From Siphonodentalium dalli (lineage: Eukaryota; Mollusca; Scaphopoda; Gadilida; Siphonodentaliidae): a DNA stretch of 64,000 bases. The position numbers and the translations under genes are program-made. Every line of letters begins with the position of its first letter. Position 1 is the first letter of the stretch. The stretch lies in assembly GCA_032622095.1 (NCBI GenBank), contig CP136066.1, forward strand, positions 47,030,911 to 47,094,910, in the 5' to 3' direction. This document shows positions 35,941-47,596 of the stretch, piece by piece. The notes beneath the pieces were generated by a model. It ran no database searches. It was not told where the DNA came from and worked only from the letters and a program-made list of their open reading frames with translations.

Positions 35941-37120
35941 CAGGGATGTGGCTAGAGGGTCTCCGATGGGGGGGTGTCCACCTTGGGAATTTCCAACTGC
36001 ACCCCCCCTTGAGTCGGAATCACACCAACACAAATTTTTGCATAATTCCATTTGCACACCCCCCCCCCCTTGAGTCGGAATCGCACCAACACAACTTTTT
36101 ACATATTTCCATTTGCACCCCCCCCCTTGTACCTCATGCTCAGGTAATGCTAATTTCCTATATATTCATAAGCCATGCTTCTATTTTCCCAGTATGAGAA
36201 CATTAAGATATTTTAACCTGAAAATTGCCCCAAAAAAAACAACTAGTGATCTAATTCCAGACAAATGCACACAGCTACCGACAACAGACCAGGAAACACC
36301 GGGCCGACCATGGTTGTTCGGCCCGGTGTGAGAAAATTTTGAAAACTATACAAGAAAATCACAAATCCTAGCATCTAGACTGGCCTCAACTGAAGCTTTC
36401 CTAGTGTTGGAAATTTCAAACCTCATGCTCCCCCTCAGGTTGGAAAATTCTTCAACTGATGACCATTTATGTCTACAAGTTTGACCAAATGTAGTAAAAT
36501 ATTGTTTTGCTAAACTAATTAGCAGTTTTGTATTGGCCATGTGGATGGGGCAATGACACACCGGGCCGACCATGGTTCGGCCCGGTGTGCGAAAATTTTG
36601 AAATCTGAACAAGAAAATCGCAAAATCCTAACATCTAGACTAGCCTCAAGCCTTCCTACTGTTGGAAATTTCAAACCCTACACCCCCACTTAGGTTGGAA
36701 AATTTCCAACTGATGACAATTCCAATGACAATGTTGACCAATTGTATGACAATATTGTTTTCTTAAATTAACTAGAAGTTTTTGACTGGCCACGGGGGAG
36801 GGACCAGGACACAAGCTTTCCAAGTGTTGGAAATTTCCAACCTGTCACCCCCCTAAGGTTGGAAAATTTCCTACTGATGACCATTTCTGTCAACATTTTT
36901 GACCAAAAATAGGAACATATGCAAATATTGGTCGAAAAACAATAAATTCCCCCCAATAAATTGTTTTATAATCAAACTACAAGAACATTTTCAACCTATT
37001 GTTGGTGTGAAATTTCGTTGTGGCAGGTATGAAATTTCCAACTATTGAAAATATAGCTCTCTGCTGGGGGGGGGTGAGACATCCCCCCCACACCCCCCCC
37101 CCCCTCTAGCCACATCCCTG
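35941..37120. mobile_element. non-autonomous hAT-type element with perfect 8-bp TSD
   Basis: It begins CAGGGATGTGGCTAGAGG and ends with the reverse complement, CTCTAGCCACATCCCTG. It is flanked by the exact 8-bp duplication GGTCTACT (35933-35940 and 37121-37128). An 8-bp TSD and CAGGG ends are typical of hAT elements. It has no transposase. The interior has C-runs, two strong hairpins (36297-36328 and 36557-36589) and three diverged repeats of a GTTGGAAATTTC block. Confidence 0.92.
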
Positions 37121-37128
37121 GGTCTACT

Positions 37129-39141
37129 AAACATTAAGGTATCCGGATTTCGGCCCAATGTTTCCTTTTACGATTATTTTTCACTATTATTATACTTAAC
37201 CTTATTTTCAACGCCTTAATCTCTGAAAGTATTAGTAGTAGAAAATTCAAGATTGGTAAGTATGTTGGGGTCAATGAGTTCTTTGCCTTTGGCGCATAAC
37301 GAATATTGTTCGCGTTTACCCCGCGGAGTTATTTCCCTTTATATGAAAAAATGTAATTTTATTATCTCGGAAATTATAAGGAGCAGAGCATCGAAAATTG
37401 GACCGTATGCACACCTCGGTATGCCATACTACCCACGGGCATCAAAACTTGTGTCCGCGCTTTCCCCGAAGAGTCACCGCCCATAAATAGAAAAACCTCT
37501 ATTTTATTGCACTCTGTTGTCCTCCCGTATCATTCCAGATAACTGCGTTTGGTTTTCATAGTTTTTGATTGACCTTCATCTATTTAAGTATATGGATTCC
37601 CGGAACGAAAACAAACCCATACCGGAAAGGATTTTTGAAATCCGAGAAGAAAATGAGTTTGCAATTTGGGCCGATGTGCTTGATAACACATCTCCTCCGA
37701 AGATGTCGAAATTTGGATGTCATCTGATACGCCAATGTGTGCGGACTGAAGAGGGCACGCGGTGAGCCAAATTGTGCCAGTTTCGGTTCAGTGTTGTGGG
37801 TCAGGGGAGGGGTGGTCCGAGGTACCAACATTTATTTCGTCTCCGAATCGTGTGAAACCTGGAATATAACATCTACCTTACTCGTTGATCACAAAACTGA
37901 ACACAGATCGTAAATCCGTTAAAAAGTGGCGGAGATTTTGGAACTCAAAGTTTGAATATGGGCCCATATTCGTCTCCGAATCAGATGAAATGTATAACAA
38001 ACAATTACAGTGAGCAGCAGATAACAAAACTGAAAACTTTTTAATCCATTGGAAAACAACGGAGTTACGGGCCTTCAAATGTCGCATTTTGGGCCTGGTC
38101 TGGGGAGTGGTGGTCTGTGGTACCAATTTTTAATTCTTCTCGTAATCAGATGAAACTTGGAATATAACATCTGCAAGACCAGCCGGTATATATACATTTT
38201 GCATTTATGGGCCCATGTGCTTGATAACACATCTCCTCCGAAGATGTCAAACGTTGAATGTCATATCATACGCCAATGCGTGTATGCTGAAGAGAGCACG
38301 CGGTGTGCCAAATTTTGCCAGCGTCGGTTCATCTACCTTACTCGTTGATCACAAAACTGAAAACAGATCGTAAATCCGTTAAAAAGTGGCGGAGATTTTG
38401 TAACTCAAAGTTTGAATATGGGCCCATATTCTTTCCAATAACCAGAATGTTTTTTTTGTTTTCCAGCGCTCTAAATTTTGTATTGCATATTCCGAATTGG
38501 ACGAGTGGTCCGGACCCGAATATACCACTTAAAAATGTGTTTTCCCGGGACTTTCCGCGTTACGGGGTACGGAAATATTGCACCTATTTTTCCCGTCAAA
38601 TCCAAACCGGCTAATTAAAGAGCAAGATAATGTCGTAGCAGGTACGTCCCAACAGTTTGACTTTAAAAGTAACCTGCCCAACGGAGAATGCGAGTCAGGG
38701 TGGGTTGAGGCTACAGTGCGATTTTCTAATTTGCAGATGGAACGGTTTACTGGTGACAACGCTATATAACATAAATATGTATACTTAAGTAGTCTATCAT
38801 TAACCTATCCAAGCGGGCCGATGAAGGAGCGAGTTTAATGTAGTGGCATGTAAGCCGGTATACTGTAGGTACGCCTCCAAAATTTGACCTCTCTACTATA
38901 AACGCAACCTGCTCAGCGGAGTGGTTGTGTCGGGTGGGTTCAGCTTTGGCAAATTCGACCGAAATCAAATGGGGAAAATTACTCCGAAAATCAGATATTG
39001 AGATAAAAAAAATTCGACGAGTGGATGTGATTAGTAGTATCTAAACGCAAGATTGGTACGCTTTTCAAAGTTTCAGAGTGGACGGTTTAACCCTGGTAGC
39101 GTGTAACGTTGTTAACGGGTGATATATATTACTCAAATTCT
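37129..39141. repeat. gene-free interval with a diverged internal duplication
   Basis: 37675-37985 recurs, with a deletion, at 38213-38432. Shared text includes TTGATAACACATCTCCTCCG, CTTACTCGTTGATCACAAAA and AGTTTGAATATGGGCCCATA. No gene is supported; the open frames around 38303-38614 have no domain. Confidence 0.7.
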
Positions 39142-39523
39142 AACCAACTCTTTATGACGCAAATTCAAACTGACTTATCATGGAGCAAGGCAAATGCATG
39201 AATATGTTCACAGATATACTATAGGTATGTCCGCTCTACTATAAAAGGAGACGTGGCGTACGCCCCGGGGAAAGTCGAGGCTTTTGGCAAATTCCACCGA
39301 AACTCGTAAACGGGAAAAAATGGCAAATCGCGAACCAACTCTTTATGACGCAAATTCAAACTGACTTATCATGGAGCAAGGCAAATGCATGAATATGTTC
39401 ACAGATATACTATAGGTATGTCCGCTCTACTATAAAAGGAGACGTGGCGTACGCCCCGGGGAAAGTCGAGGCTTTTGGCAAATTCCACCGAAACTCGTAA
39501 ACGGGAAAAAATGGCAAATCGCG
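39142..39523. repeat. perfect 191-bp tandem duplication
   Basis: Two copies start AACCAACTCTTTATGACGCA at 39142 and 39333. I found no difference between them by eye. Each contains an ACTATAAAAGGAG TATA-like motif. Confidence 0.93.
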
Positions 39524-39977
39524 AATCAAGTGTTTTATATTTTTAACACTGCATGTGTTTGGTAGTATACAAGGACAACATTAGTTTCAGAGCGGACGGG
39601 TCGGCACTCCGCTAGCATTATCGATTGTGATATAGTTATCTCTCGATTACATCGTCAACTCTATTACAAAGACGTTAATGACTATAGTGTAGCGATGACG
39701 CACTGAAATACTAATTAATTCATTAACCAAGCGGACTTTTCTCCGCCATTAAAACTAAAAGATTCTGAATCCGAAACTGAAAGAACTATCCAATAAATGT
39801 GAAATAACAGAGTTACGGTACATTAGTATGCTTTACATCCGTTTGATCTACATGTCGATTACGATATAATCAGACATGCCAAATTTCGTGACCGTTGAAA
39901 TTGATATGGGCGTCTTGTGGAGGGGTTTTAATTAGCACTAAGATATATCCTTACCGAATAAAAATGAACTGATTGGC

Positions 39978-40062
39978 TGGGGTGAATGGTGGCTCAGTTG
40001 GTCACGACCATGGTGCAATAGACTGTCATTAAGCATCCACGGTGGGTCGAACCAAATGACAT
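39978..40062 (+). mobile_element. probable tRNA-derived SINE head
   Basis: TGGCTCAGTTGG (39990-40001) fits a tRNA A-box. GGGTCGAACC (40044-40053) resembles a B-box at the usual distance. No cloverleaf with a good acceptor stem is apparent, so this is a SINE or tRNA remnant and not a working tRNA. Confidence 0.45.
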
Positions 40063-40339
40063 AAACCTTTGGAATATATATCTTATTTAGAAATGTCAAT
40101 GCAAGTCCACCATCGGATCACAAAACACCAATATGCATTCGCATGAAGAGGAACATACCTTTATGCATAACACACATGGAATGGGATACCATGGAAGTAT
40201 ATCTAATTCCATGGAATCTGACCTCTAGTTTCAGATTATTTTAGTCGGTCAAAAGCTAAACAGAGCGTGTTTTTAATACATGTGTTTTATACCCGACTTT
40301 AAATATAACACAATTTATTTTATCTTATCATCACAGATG

Positions 40340-40500
40340 CACTGTAATTGCAGGAGTATATTAACATACATGTATGCATCTGGAAGTGTTAAGAAATATG
40401 TTTTAAAGATCGACGGTCCTATTTGACACCAAATTAATTAAACTTTCCGAAGGTAATTTTCAGCTTCCCATGCTGAAGGGAACATAAACATACTAATTGT
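40340..40500. repeat. paralogue of 43870-43969 + 44925-44985, unoccupied TTAA site
   Basis: It shares GTTAAGAAATATG, AAAGATCGACGGTC and AACTTTCCGAAGGTAATTTT with the flanks of the TTAA MITE at 43966-44928. It therefore shows that locus without the MITE; TTAA is at about 40434-40437. Confidence 0.75.
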
Positions 40501-40750
40501 AATCACCATTGTGTGTATGGCACAAGCATCACCAAAACCACATGCATGGGCTTGCAGTCTCCCTCGTGTGAATGGCACAGACATCACATGGGCGTGTCTT
40601 TAAGTAAAATATAAATAAAAAAGTATGTTAGTTTGAAACGAGCTTGCAACTTTAAAAAAGCATCGCTATACAATAAGTGAGATAAATGAGTCACGACAAT
40701 ATTGGATTCAGTAGACCGAGGCGAAGTTTATGAGAATACGTGTAACACTT

Positions 40751-41005
40751 CGGTAATTCCAACTGCACCCCCCCCCCCCTTAAGCAGACCAAACACAAGT
40801 GTTGCATAATTCCATTTGCACCCACATTGAAACTCAGTGCTCAGGCCCAATAACAGCCTATATATTCACAAACCATGGTTCTCTATACCCGGTATGAGAA
40901 CATTCAGATATATGAAACAGAAAAATTGCATAAATCTTAACATCCAGTTGTCCAACTCCAGACAAATGCACATGGCTACGGACACGAGACCAATCAATCA
41001 AGTGT
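40751..41005 (+). mobile_element. 5'-half fragment of the hAT-type family
   Basis: It matches the 35985-36290 part of the complete hAT element: AATTCCAACTGCACCCCC, GTATGAGAACATT and CTCCAGACAAATGCACA. Terminal repeats are missing. Confidence 0.65.
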
Positions 41006-43290
41006 ATTGTCTATGTAAATCAATTAGTGCCATTTATACAACATCAATTAACATATATACATATAATTTACAGGTTATACGCGTGCGTTGTAATATGTTT
41101 CCCCACAGCAACAGGCAGCCTTGGGCATATTAAAGCCGAACACATTTCTTGGAAGTCCAAAAAAAGCATGCCCGCTCCAATCTACCCACGACTACCAACC
41201 ACTGTGGTAACACCCTCATTCCCACCACCCTGCCATACCACTTCACCGGGCGCCATGGTGGAGCACACCCTGCTCCACACGAGACAAATGCACCGTGTGG
41301 AGCGGGGCCCGATCGGCCCAGGCATCCCTCCGCGGCACCGCGGAGCTGTTGCACTTTTACTGACCATCTCTTATTTTCATTTTGCGAAATATTCTGATTT
41401 TAATTAAAATAAACTTTAGATGAGCCTAAATAGTTCATTGATAATATAAAACATGGTATTAAAATTAGTTAATATCACTAGCATTGTCTCTGTTGGCATT
41501 GATTTCGATAGCTCACGATAGATATAATGTATCGGCACAGAACTACACGCCTTTAAGCTACCTCTTCACGCCCCTGTTTTCATTTCTGCTATTTTTGGCA
41601 CATTTTCAAATTTTATCAGGGACCACATAAGCGCACGTGCATATCTTGCTGAGCGGGCAACCTTGACACGATGACACAGTTAGCCAAAAAGGCAGTGACC
41701 GACTGACGTGTTCGTGAATTTGTGATTTATTTCTGGAGTTGTTCCGTAGGATTTAAGGAGTGAATTGTGAATGTCTATGGAGTCTTTACGCGTAATTCTA
41801 GGTCTGAGCTTACTGGAAACAATGACACACTTTAATCTGTCATTTATCATTTGAGTCAAATACACTTCAGTTCTTAAAAGTAACTACGTAATTTGACCCC
41901 GTCTGACTCAGTGACTGCGTGTCGTGGAGTGCCGATTCATTACAACATCTGTGTTAGAGATATGGTGTTTGAAATTACAGTCTCATTAATATTTTCACCA
42001 TTGCGGCATGGTCAGAAGACCGAGAAAGTGAGGGGTTGTAATATATACACGGTGAGTATCATATAGATTAAATTAAATATCATTTCATGCATATTATCAT
42101 TACTACTATTCAGGAAATTTCAGGGGGGGGGGGGGGTCAGGTGTCCAAACCTGTATGGGGACCTCCAAGCAAATCTCCGCAGCATAAGTTATATATAAGC
42201 AGTTATCTGTGACGTAAATCAGAAGTATCTTTAAACATACGTTACATTTAAATGACGGATTGGGTTTGGTAAAATATCTTTTTTGCTATAAATTTATGGA
42301 GATTTTTCCCTGGATTTGCAACATTTGACAAAAATTCAGAATAATTACACCAGCTTTCTAATGCTATAATGGTACATCGACCCGACTTACTGATAAATTG
42401 TGTATTATTTCCAATATAACACAACATCACAATCAGAACATTTTGAAACTCTGTAAACCTTGCTGCAGAGGCTCGCATAAAGGTGCCCACCCCACAATGG
42501 CCACCCAACCGCCTCCCCAAATACCTACAATAATATTAAATAAATTCATATCTGAGAGTGACATTAGATGAATGAACTCCCATAATTGATTAACCTCATA
42601 CTAGTATATCTATCATCGGTATCACTAATTATTATTACCAATTTTTTATAATAATATATCAAAGAAATAATTTATTTAGTTTAATTTTGTTATCTGAGTT
42701 CAATTTTACATTTAGATTTAAATTTGGGATTGGTTGATTGACTGCACCTCATATGAGTTCTCTTTAAAGGATCTGACAGATTAGCATTATCCATGACCAT
42801 TGAACATAAGTTGAAATTGTTCATGTTTTCTAAGATAGTAATTAAAATCAAATAATACTGATTAGAAATGGACAATTCATTCAATTGCTTGTATTAAATT
42901 AAAATTCATTTTATTTGTTTTTTCAGTTAATGACACATCGAGTAGTCACTTAGAATAGATTATTTCATAAGTTTGCATAAGAGGACCAGTCAGTTCACCA
43001 ATCTCCCCAGTTCCCCATAATTGAGGCTGTTGGGCTTTATATCTATTTTTAACGTTTACAGATTAATTACTATGACAATGCACAAAAGGGATTCGAGTGA
43101 TGTGTTAAAGTGACACACACACAATATCTGAGAGGCATGTGTATGCACAAATGCTGACTTGTTAACCGGGTCTCCTTGTTTGGTCTCATATTATACGGTA
43201 CATGTATATAATAACTTTTATACGTTTGATATTCATATATTTGTGTGGACACTTTAAAAAATAAACTAAAATTGTGGAACACCAGTATAC
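41006..43290. other. gene-free interval with a GC-rich hairpin island
   Basis: It sits between the two halves of a hAT-type copy, so it may be an insertion or rearrangement. 41150-41360 is GC-rich with strong short hairpins at 41272-41303 and 41328-41345. A poly-G run lies near 42122. No gene was recognised in the rest. Confidence 0.5.
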
Positions 43291-43795
43291 ATTACATATC
43301 CCAGGACCATGGTTGTTCGGTGCGGTGTGTGAACATTTTCAAATCTGAAGAAGCCAATCGCAAAATCCTAGCATATAGACTAAACTCAAGCCTTCCTAGA
43401 GTTGGAAATTTCAAACCTGAAACCCCCACTTAGGTTGGAAAATTTCCAACTGACGACAATTCCAATGACAATGTTGACCAAATGTAGGAGTATATTGCTT
43501 TCTTAAATTAACTAGCAGTTTTTTGACTGGCCAATGGGGAGGGACCAGGACACAAGCTTTTCAAGTGTTGGAAATTTCCAATTTCCAAAAAATGCCCATT
43601 TCAGTCAAAATTTTAACCAAACGGAGGAAAATATGCAAATATTGGTCCAAAAATATCCCCCCCAATACATTGTTTGAAAATCAAACTACAAGAACAGTTC
43701 AACCTATTATTGGTATGAAATTTCCAACTGATGGTGTTGTGTTGGAAATTTTTACCAAAGTTGCCCACCTCCAAACCCCCCTGCCGCCACGTCAC
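43291..43795 (+). mobile_element. 3'-half fragment of the hAT-type family
   Basis: It matches 36305-37090 of the complete element (GACCATGGTTGTTCGG, CAAGCCTTCCTA, GTTGGAAATTTC blocks). With 40751-41005 it makes up most of one copy, split by about 2.3 kb. Confidence 0.65.
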
Positions 43796-43965
43796 AGCAC
43801 AAATGTCCTAAGTAGAGGATTTCACATTACCCTAACCTTGGCAACGCCGGGTAACCCTGCTAGTATTAACTAAGATTGCAGGAGTATATAAACGTATGTA
43901 TTTGGAAGAGTTAAGAAATCTGTTAAGAAAAGATTTAAAGATCGACGGTCATATTTGAAACCAAC

Positions 43966-44928
43966 TTAAGGGTCAGACGCACGTTTTGCCAAAATTTCCT
44001 GGTATTTCAAAATGTATTTTCTCTAAATCTATCAGGAATATCTTTGTGAAAGTTTGTACAAGAGATTATTGTGGTACCATACATAAGAACCATTGGACAT
44101 TTGGTTATTATAATCTCATTTACTTTACTTTTATGGCATGAAAAATCTTTAAAATGTCACTGTGTTCAGGTACCGAGAACTACTGTAAAACAGATTTTTT
44201 TCGAAAGTGCATTTCATATATACATGATATCATATCTGAAGATCATGAGGAGACTTAATTTTTCTTGATTCATGAAATTAAATGATTATTTTTATTCAGA
44301 AAGTCAACTACCACAAATAATTTTTTATTATTGAGAATTTTCATGCCATGCTTGTTGGTCATTGAATAATTGGGCTCAGTTGCGTTCTGGGTCATGGGTT
44401 CATAACCAAGTTTAATCTAACCACCATATCTCTTAACACTGTGGCATAATTTCTGTTGATTGCTCCCTGCTTGAGTGGACAGCACCACATTTGAACATTT
44501 GTTTTCATTGGGCTGGCATATTTGTGACTGCTTTATTCTTCATTATAATACATGGGGTATGATGCTATAATATGCAATTAAAAAGCTAACTCAACATTAT
44601 GATACAAATGAAGCCTCCTCTCATGGAGTCAAGACAATAAGCTATTTGATGGTTGACATGTTGTTTGAAATTAGAAATTTTTCTGGCAGTTCTCGGTACC
44701 TAAAGGGACAGAAACGAAACAAATTTTTTCAACCTCTCAAATGTATTAACATCCATTATTGTTATTGTCTCTTTATAATTGCTCTGATTCTATATATAAT
44801 GAAAATTATCATATGTAAAATTCAAGATTTTTCACCAGATAGATTGAGAGAAATTCTTTGTTGAAAATCACTTGCCATTTCTGGCTGGATTTACTGTGAT
44901 TTATGCAAAACGTGCGTCTCCCCCTTAA
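43966..44928. mobile_element. TTAA-flanked MITE, 955-bp body
   Basis: The left end is TTAA + GGGTCAGACGCACGTTTT. The right end, reversed, is TTAA + GGGGGAGACGCACGTTTT. The empty site is seen in the paralogue at 40434. The interior is non-coding. Partial relatives lie at 14736-15141, near 48265-48340 and at 50498-50760. Confidence 0.85.
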
Positions 44929-45237
44929 CTAAACTTTCCGAAGGTAATTTTCAGCTTCCCAGGCTGAAGGGAACATAATTGCAATCACATAATGCTGCGG
45001 ACACACGTACCGCCGTAGCGATGGCATAGTAGCTGTGATATCTTATTATTGGAGTTCCGTGACAATAATGGACGTCATAATTACTATGCCATAGCTAGCC
45101 ATGTCGCCCGATATGACATCTCGGTTGTTTTAAACAGCAGCATTGATACATGCTTTAAACATTGTCGCTATAGAAAACGGTTAGTTCCTTCTCGAGTGTA
45201 AAAGTGAACATGTTTCGCATTCAGCTTCAATAACGTT

Positions 45238-47247
45238 TTACGAATACTGCTCTCGGCGGAGTGTGGCGGCTATGAATTCCATCCATCCTTGGTGCAAATC
45301 TGAACAGAAACAAAACGTGCTGATTTCGATATTCACGCCCAAAGCGAAGTACGCCACGTAACATTGATATTCTATACTCTCTTGGTTCATCGTTCGCATT
45401 ATTCTTTCCGTCTGGTCACCTGATCCGCGAGATGCTTTGATCCGAGCGCTAGTAACGAGAGCGTACTCGACGTTAATGAACAGTGACTCGATAACGTCAG
45501 ACAACATGCGAAAGTCTGCATTAAAGTCACCGACGGGCACCGACCTGATTGGAAAGTTGTCGTTATCGAGATGATAACTGAACGTGTGCATATGCCCGAC
45601 TACAAACGCTAGTAACTCTTTGGTAATATTATTGAACAGGCTGTCCATATTTTCCTCAAACTGGTTGCTGCTCACGCGACTGTCACCACATGACTTAAGT
45701 GAGATACCACGTAATACTTGGTTTATAGCAACAATGTATGGTTTTAACTTGTTAATGAAATCATCAGTAAAAGATAACCATTTATCCATTAAGATTTCTG
45801 ATTCCCTCAATTCTCTTCTGCCAGCAATTCGGCCCCTTTTATTTTTGATTGTCGATTTTATCATGAATAACTCTTCTAAAGTGTCCTTATTTGAATTCAA
45901 AATGACAGATATAAATTGAACAAATTCGTCATATCTAACAACAAATTTATGTTGTCTAAAACACATCCAAAGATCAACGCTCCTATTAAATGAAGTAAGC
46001 ATTTGTTTACATGTTTTTATACAGTCGCGTCTGACAACATGAGCTGGACACCTCATTATAACAGATACGGATAGTCGTTGTTTCATGACATTATAAGATA
46101 CAATACCGGTTCCATACATGACCTCTGCTGTTTCTAGGATGTTCCTGATATTAGACACATAACCCGTCTGCGTCCAAGCCGGGTGTTGTTCAGAGAGTGA
46201 CTGCTGTTTGTTTAAATAATAAAATATATAATAAGCGAGAACCAGCCTTGTGCGTTGTATTATTCCCGTGATATTATCAGTGATGAGACACAGCCCGAGA
46301 AGAGACCATATACGCCTGCGGATATATATCAGATCAGATTCCGAGACATCGCTCACCAAGTTCATTTCAGGAACAAAATAATGAGGCAGGAATCGGTCAT
46401 GTAAATACTTATCAAGTCTCTTTAGTATATCCACCAATGGCAAGTGATTTTCCCAAAATCGAGCGTCCGTCTTCTCGAAATGCCAGAGAGCTGACGTTTT
46501 CAGGTGGTAGGACGTCAACACTCCCCGATCAAAATATATGACGCGTCCGATTACCTTCAGCAGCCTCATAGTGGTTATCTGGTTAATTGACATTGTTCTC
46601 AAAAGCACGACTTCTGCCTTAGCGAATGACAGACAGAAATCGTGCTGACGATCCGGGCGAAATGGAGCAGGTCGTGCCGCAAGATGAAATTCGCCGGTGC
46701 TAATTAGATATATAATGTCGTCTGAAGGCCATGACCGGTCGCGTGTGGCAAATGAGCGAACTATCTGCGGTTTACCGCCGATTCTTAGTTGTGGAACCAT
46801 GTCGATGGATCTGTTTCGCCACCCGATGTTTATATTACCAACCTTCGAGAATCCAGACTGTTGACCAAATTGCTTAATTTCTCCAAAGATGTCTTCACTC
46901 ATGCTTCTGACAGGATCAGCCAGCATGTATTTCCCGTCACCAAAGAGGACGATTGGTAAGTGCCCTGCTAACCCCTCAGTACATATCCGGACATAACATG
47001 GGAGGTCATCCCGGTATATCAGACTGGATTCATCTATTGTTATTTTTCTAGGTTCGATCAGTATATCGCAATCACTTCCTTCTATGTCCAAGCCGCTCGC
47101 AATGCTCCCTACTAATGTCGACTTATAACGATCAGACGACCGACGTGCTATATCTCTACTGGCCCGTTTTTGAAGTAGAATCCTGTTATAACGTGGAGAT
47201 AAATTCGGTGATTCCTCACTGTATCGACTTCGTGAATTGGACGCCAT
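45238..47247 (-). CDS. Mab-21 / cGAS-like nucleotidyltransferase (candidate cGLR), 669 aa
   Basis: Single-exon gene of the Mab-21 / cGAS-like receptor superfamily. Such proteins can make cyclic dinucleotides or dinucleotide-like second messengers in response to foreign nucleic acid; others in the family have no known activity. The nucleotidyltransferase signature VGSIASGLDIEGSDCDIL spans residues 46-63, with G47-S48 and Asp59/Asp61. The third acidic residue fits Asp149 in RSIDMVPQL. A helical Mab-21 domain follows (LSFAKAEVVLLR, TSYHLKTSALWHFEKTD around 208-280). The C-terminal 300 residues are not recognised. No cGAS-type zinc ribbon was seen. The start has A at -3 and G at +4. The gene is more GC-rich than its surroundings and free of lesions, unlike every other ORF here. 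Ligand and product cannot be told from sequence. Confidence 0.9.
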   Translation of the reverse strand: MASNSRSRYSEESPNLSPRYNRILLQKRASRDIARRSSDRYKSTLVGSIASGLDIEGSDCDILIEPRKITIDESSLIYRDDLPCYVRICTEGLAGHLPIVLFGDGKYMLADPVRSMSEDIFGEIKQFGQQSGFSKVGNINIGWRNRSIDMVPQLRIGGKPQIVRSFATRDRSWPSDDIIYLISTGEFHLAARPAPFRPDRQHDFCLSFAKAEVVLLRTMSINQITTMRLLKVIGRVIYFDRGVLTSYHLKTSALWHFEKTDARFWENHLPLVDILKRLDKYLHDRFLPHYFVPEMNLVSDVSESDLIYIRRRIWSLLGLCLITDNITGIIQRTRLVLAYYIFYYLNKQQSLSEQHPAWTQTGYVSNIRNILETAEVMYGTGIVSYNVMKQRLSVSVIMRCPAHVVRRDCIKTCKQMLTSFNRSVDLWMCFRQHKFVVRYDEFVQFISVILNSNKDTLEELFMIKSTIKNKRGRIAGRRELRESEILMDKWLSFTDDFINKLKPYIVAINQVLRGISLKSCGDSRVSSNQFEENMDSLFNNITKELLAFVVGHMHTFSYHLDNDNFPIRSVPVGDFNADFRMLSDVIESLFINVEYALVTSARIKASRGSGDQTERIMRTMNQESIEYQCYVAYFALGVNIEISTFCFCSDLHQGWMEFIAATLRREQYS

Positions 47248-47596
47248 AATTAATATATGGATATCGTATCCTGACGCACCCTCAGTGTGTCGATTTCAAG
47301 ACGATGTTGTCATTATTAATACACCAAGCCAAGAGACGTGGCTTTAATCTTCACAGCTCGTTTGTATTTCAAATATATTAAACATTCATACTGTTCTCTG
47401 ATTCTCAGTCCAGAAAAGTAACCACTGAAATATCGAACAAGAGTAGTTCGGAAATATTCTAGAGACGACTCCTCAATAAGCACCATATTGATGTGTGGAC
47501 AACGAAGCCATGAGTTTTAAGCCAACAACTCGGGTTCCAGTATTCAGCTACGATTTCTGAATTTATTTTTCTATTTCACACAGAAAATCGCACATT
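47248..47596. promoter_or_regulatory. upstream region of the Mab-21-like gene
   Basis: Non-coding DNA between the gene start and the right segmental duplication. On the minus strand a TTTAATATATTTGAAA stretch near 47368-47383 could serve as a TATA-like element about 130 bp upstream of the ATG. This is a weak call, because such AT motifs are common here. Confidence 0.25.

Noticed and set aside
39978-40062. A functional tRNA gene
   Set aside because: The box B is irregular and I cannot form a convincing acceptor stem; SINE remnant preferred.
44340-44400. GGGCTCAGTTGCG plus GGGTTCATAACC as a tRNA-like A/B-box pair
   Set aside because: It lies inside the TTAA MITE, the paralogous segment near 50620 does not keep the boxes, and no cloverleaf forms.
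45584-45919. 111-codon plus-strand frame
   Set aside because: It is the antisense shadow of the Mab-21-like gene.
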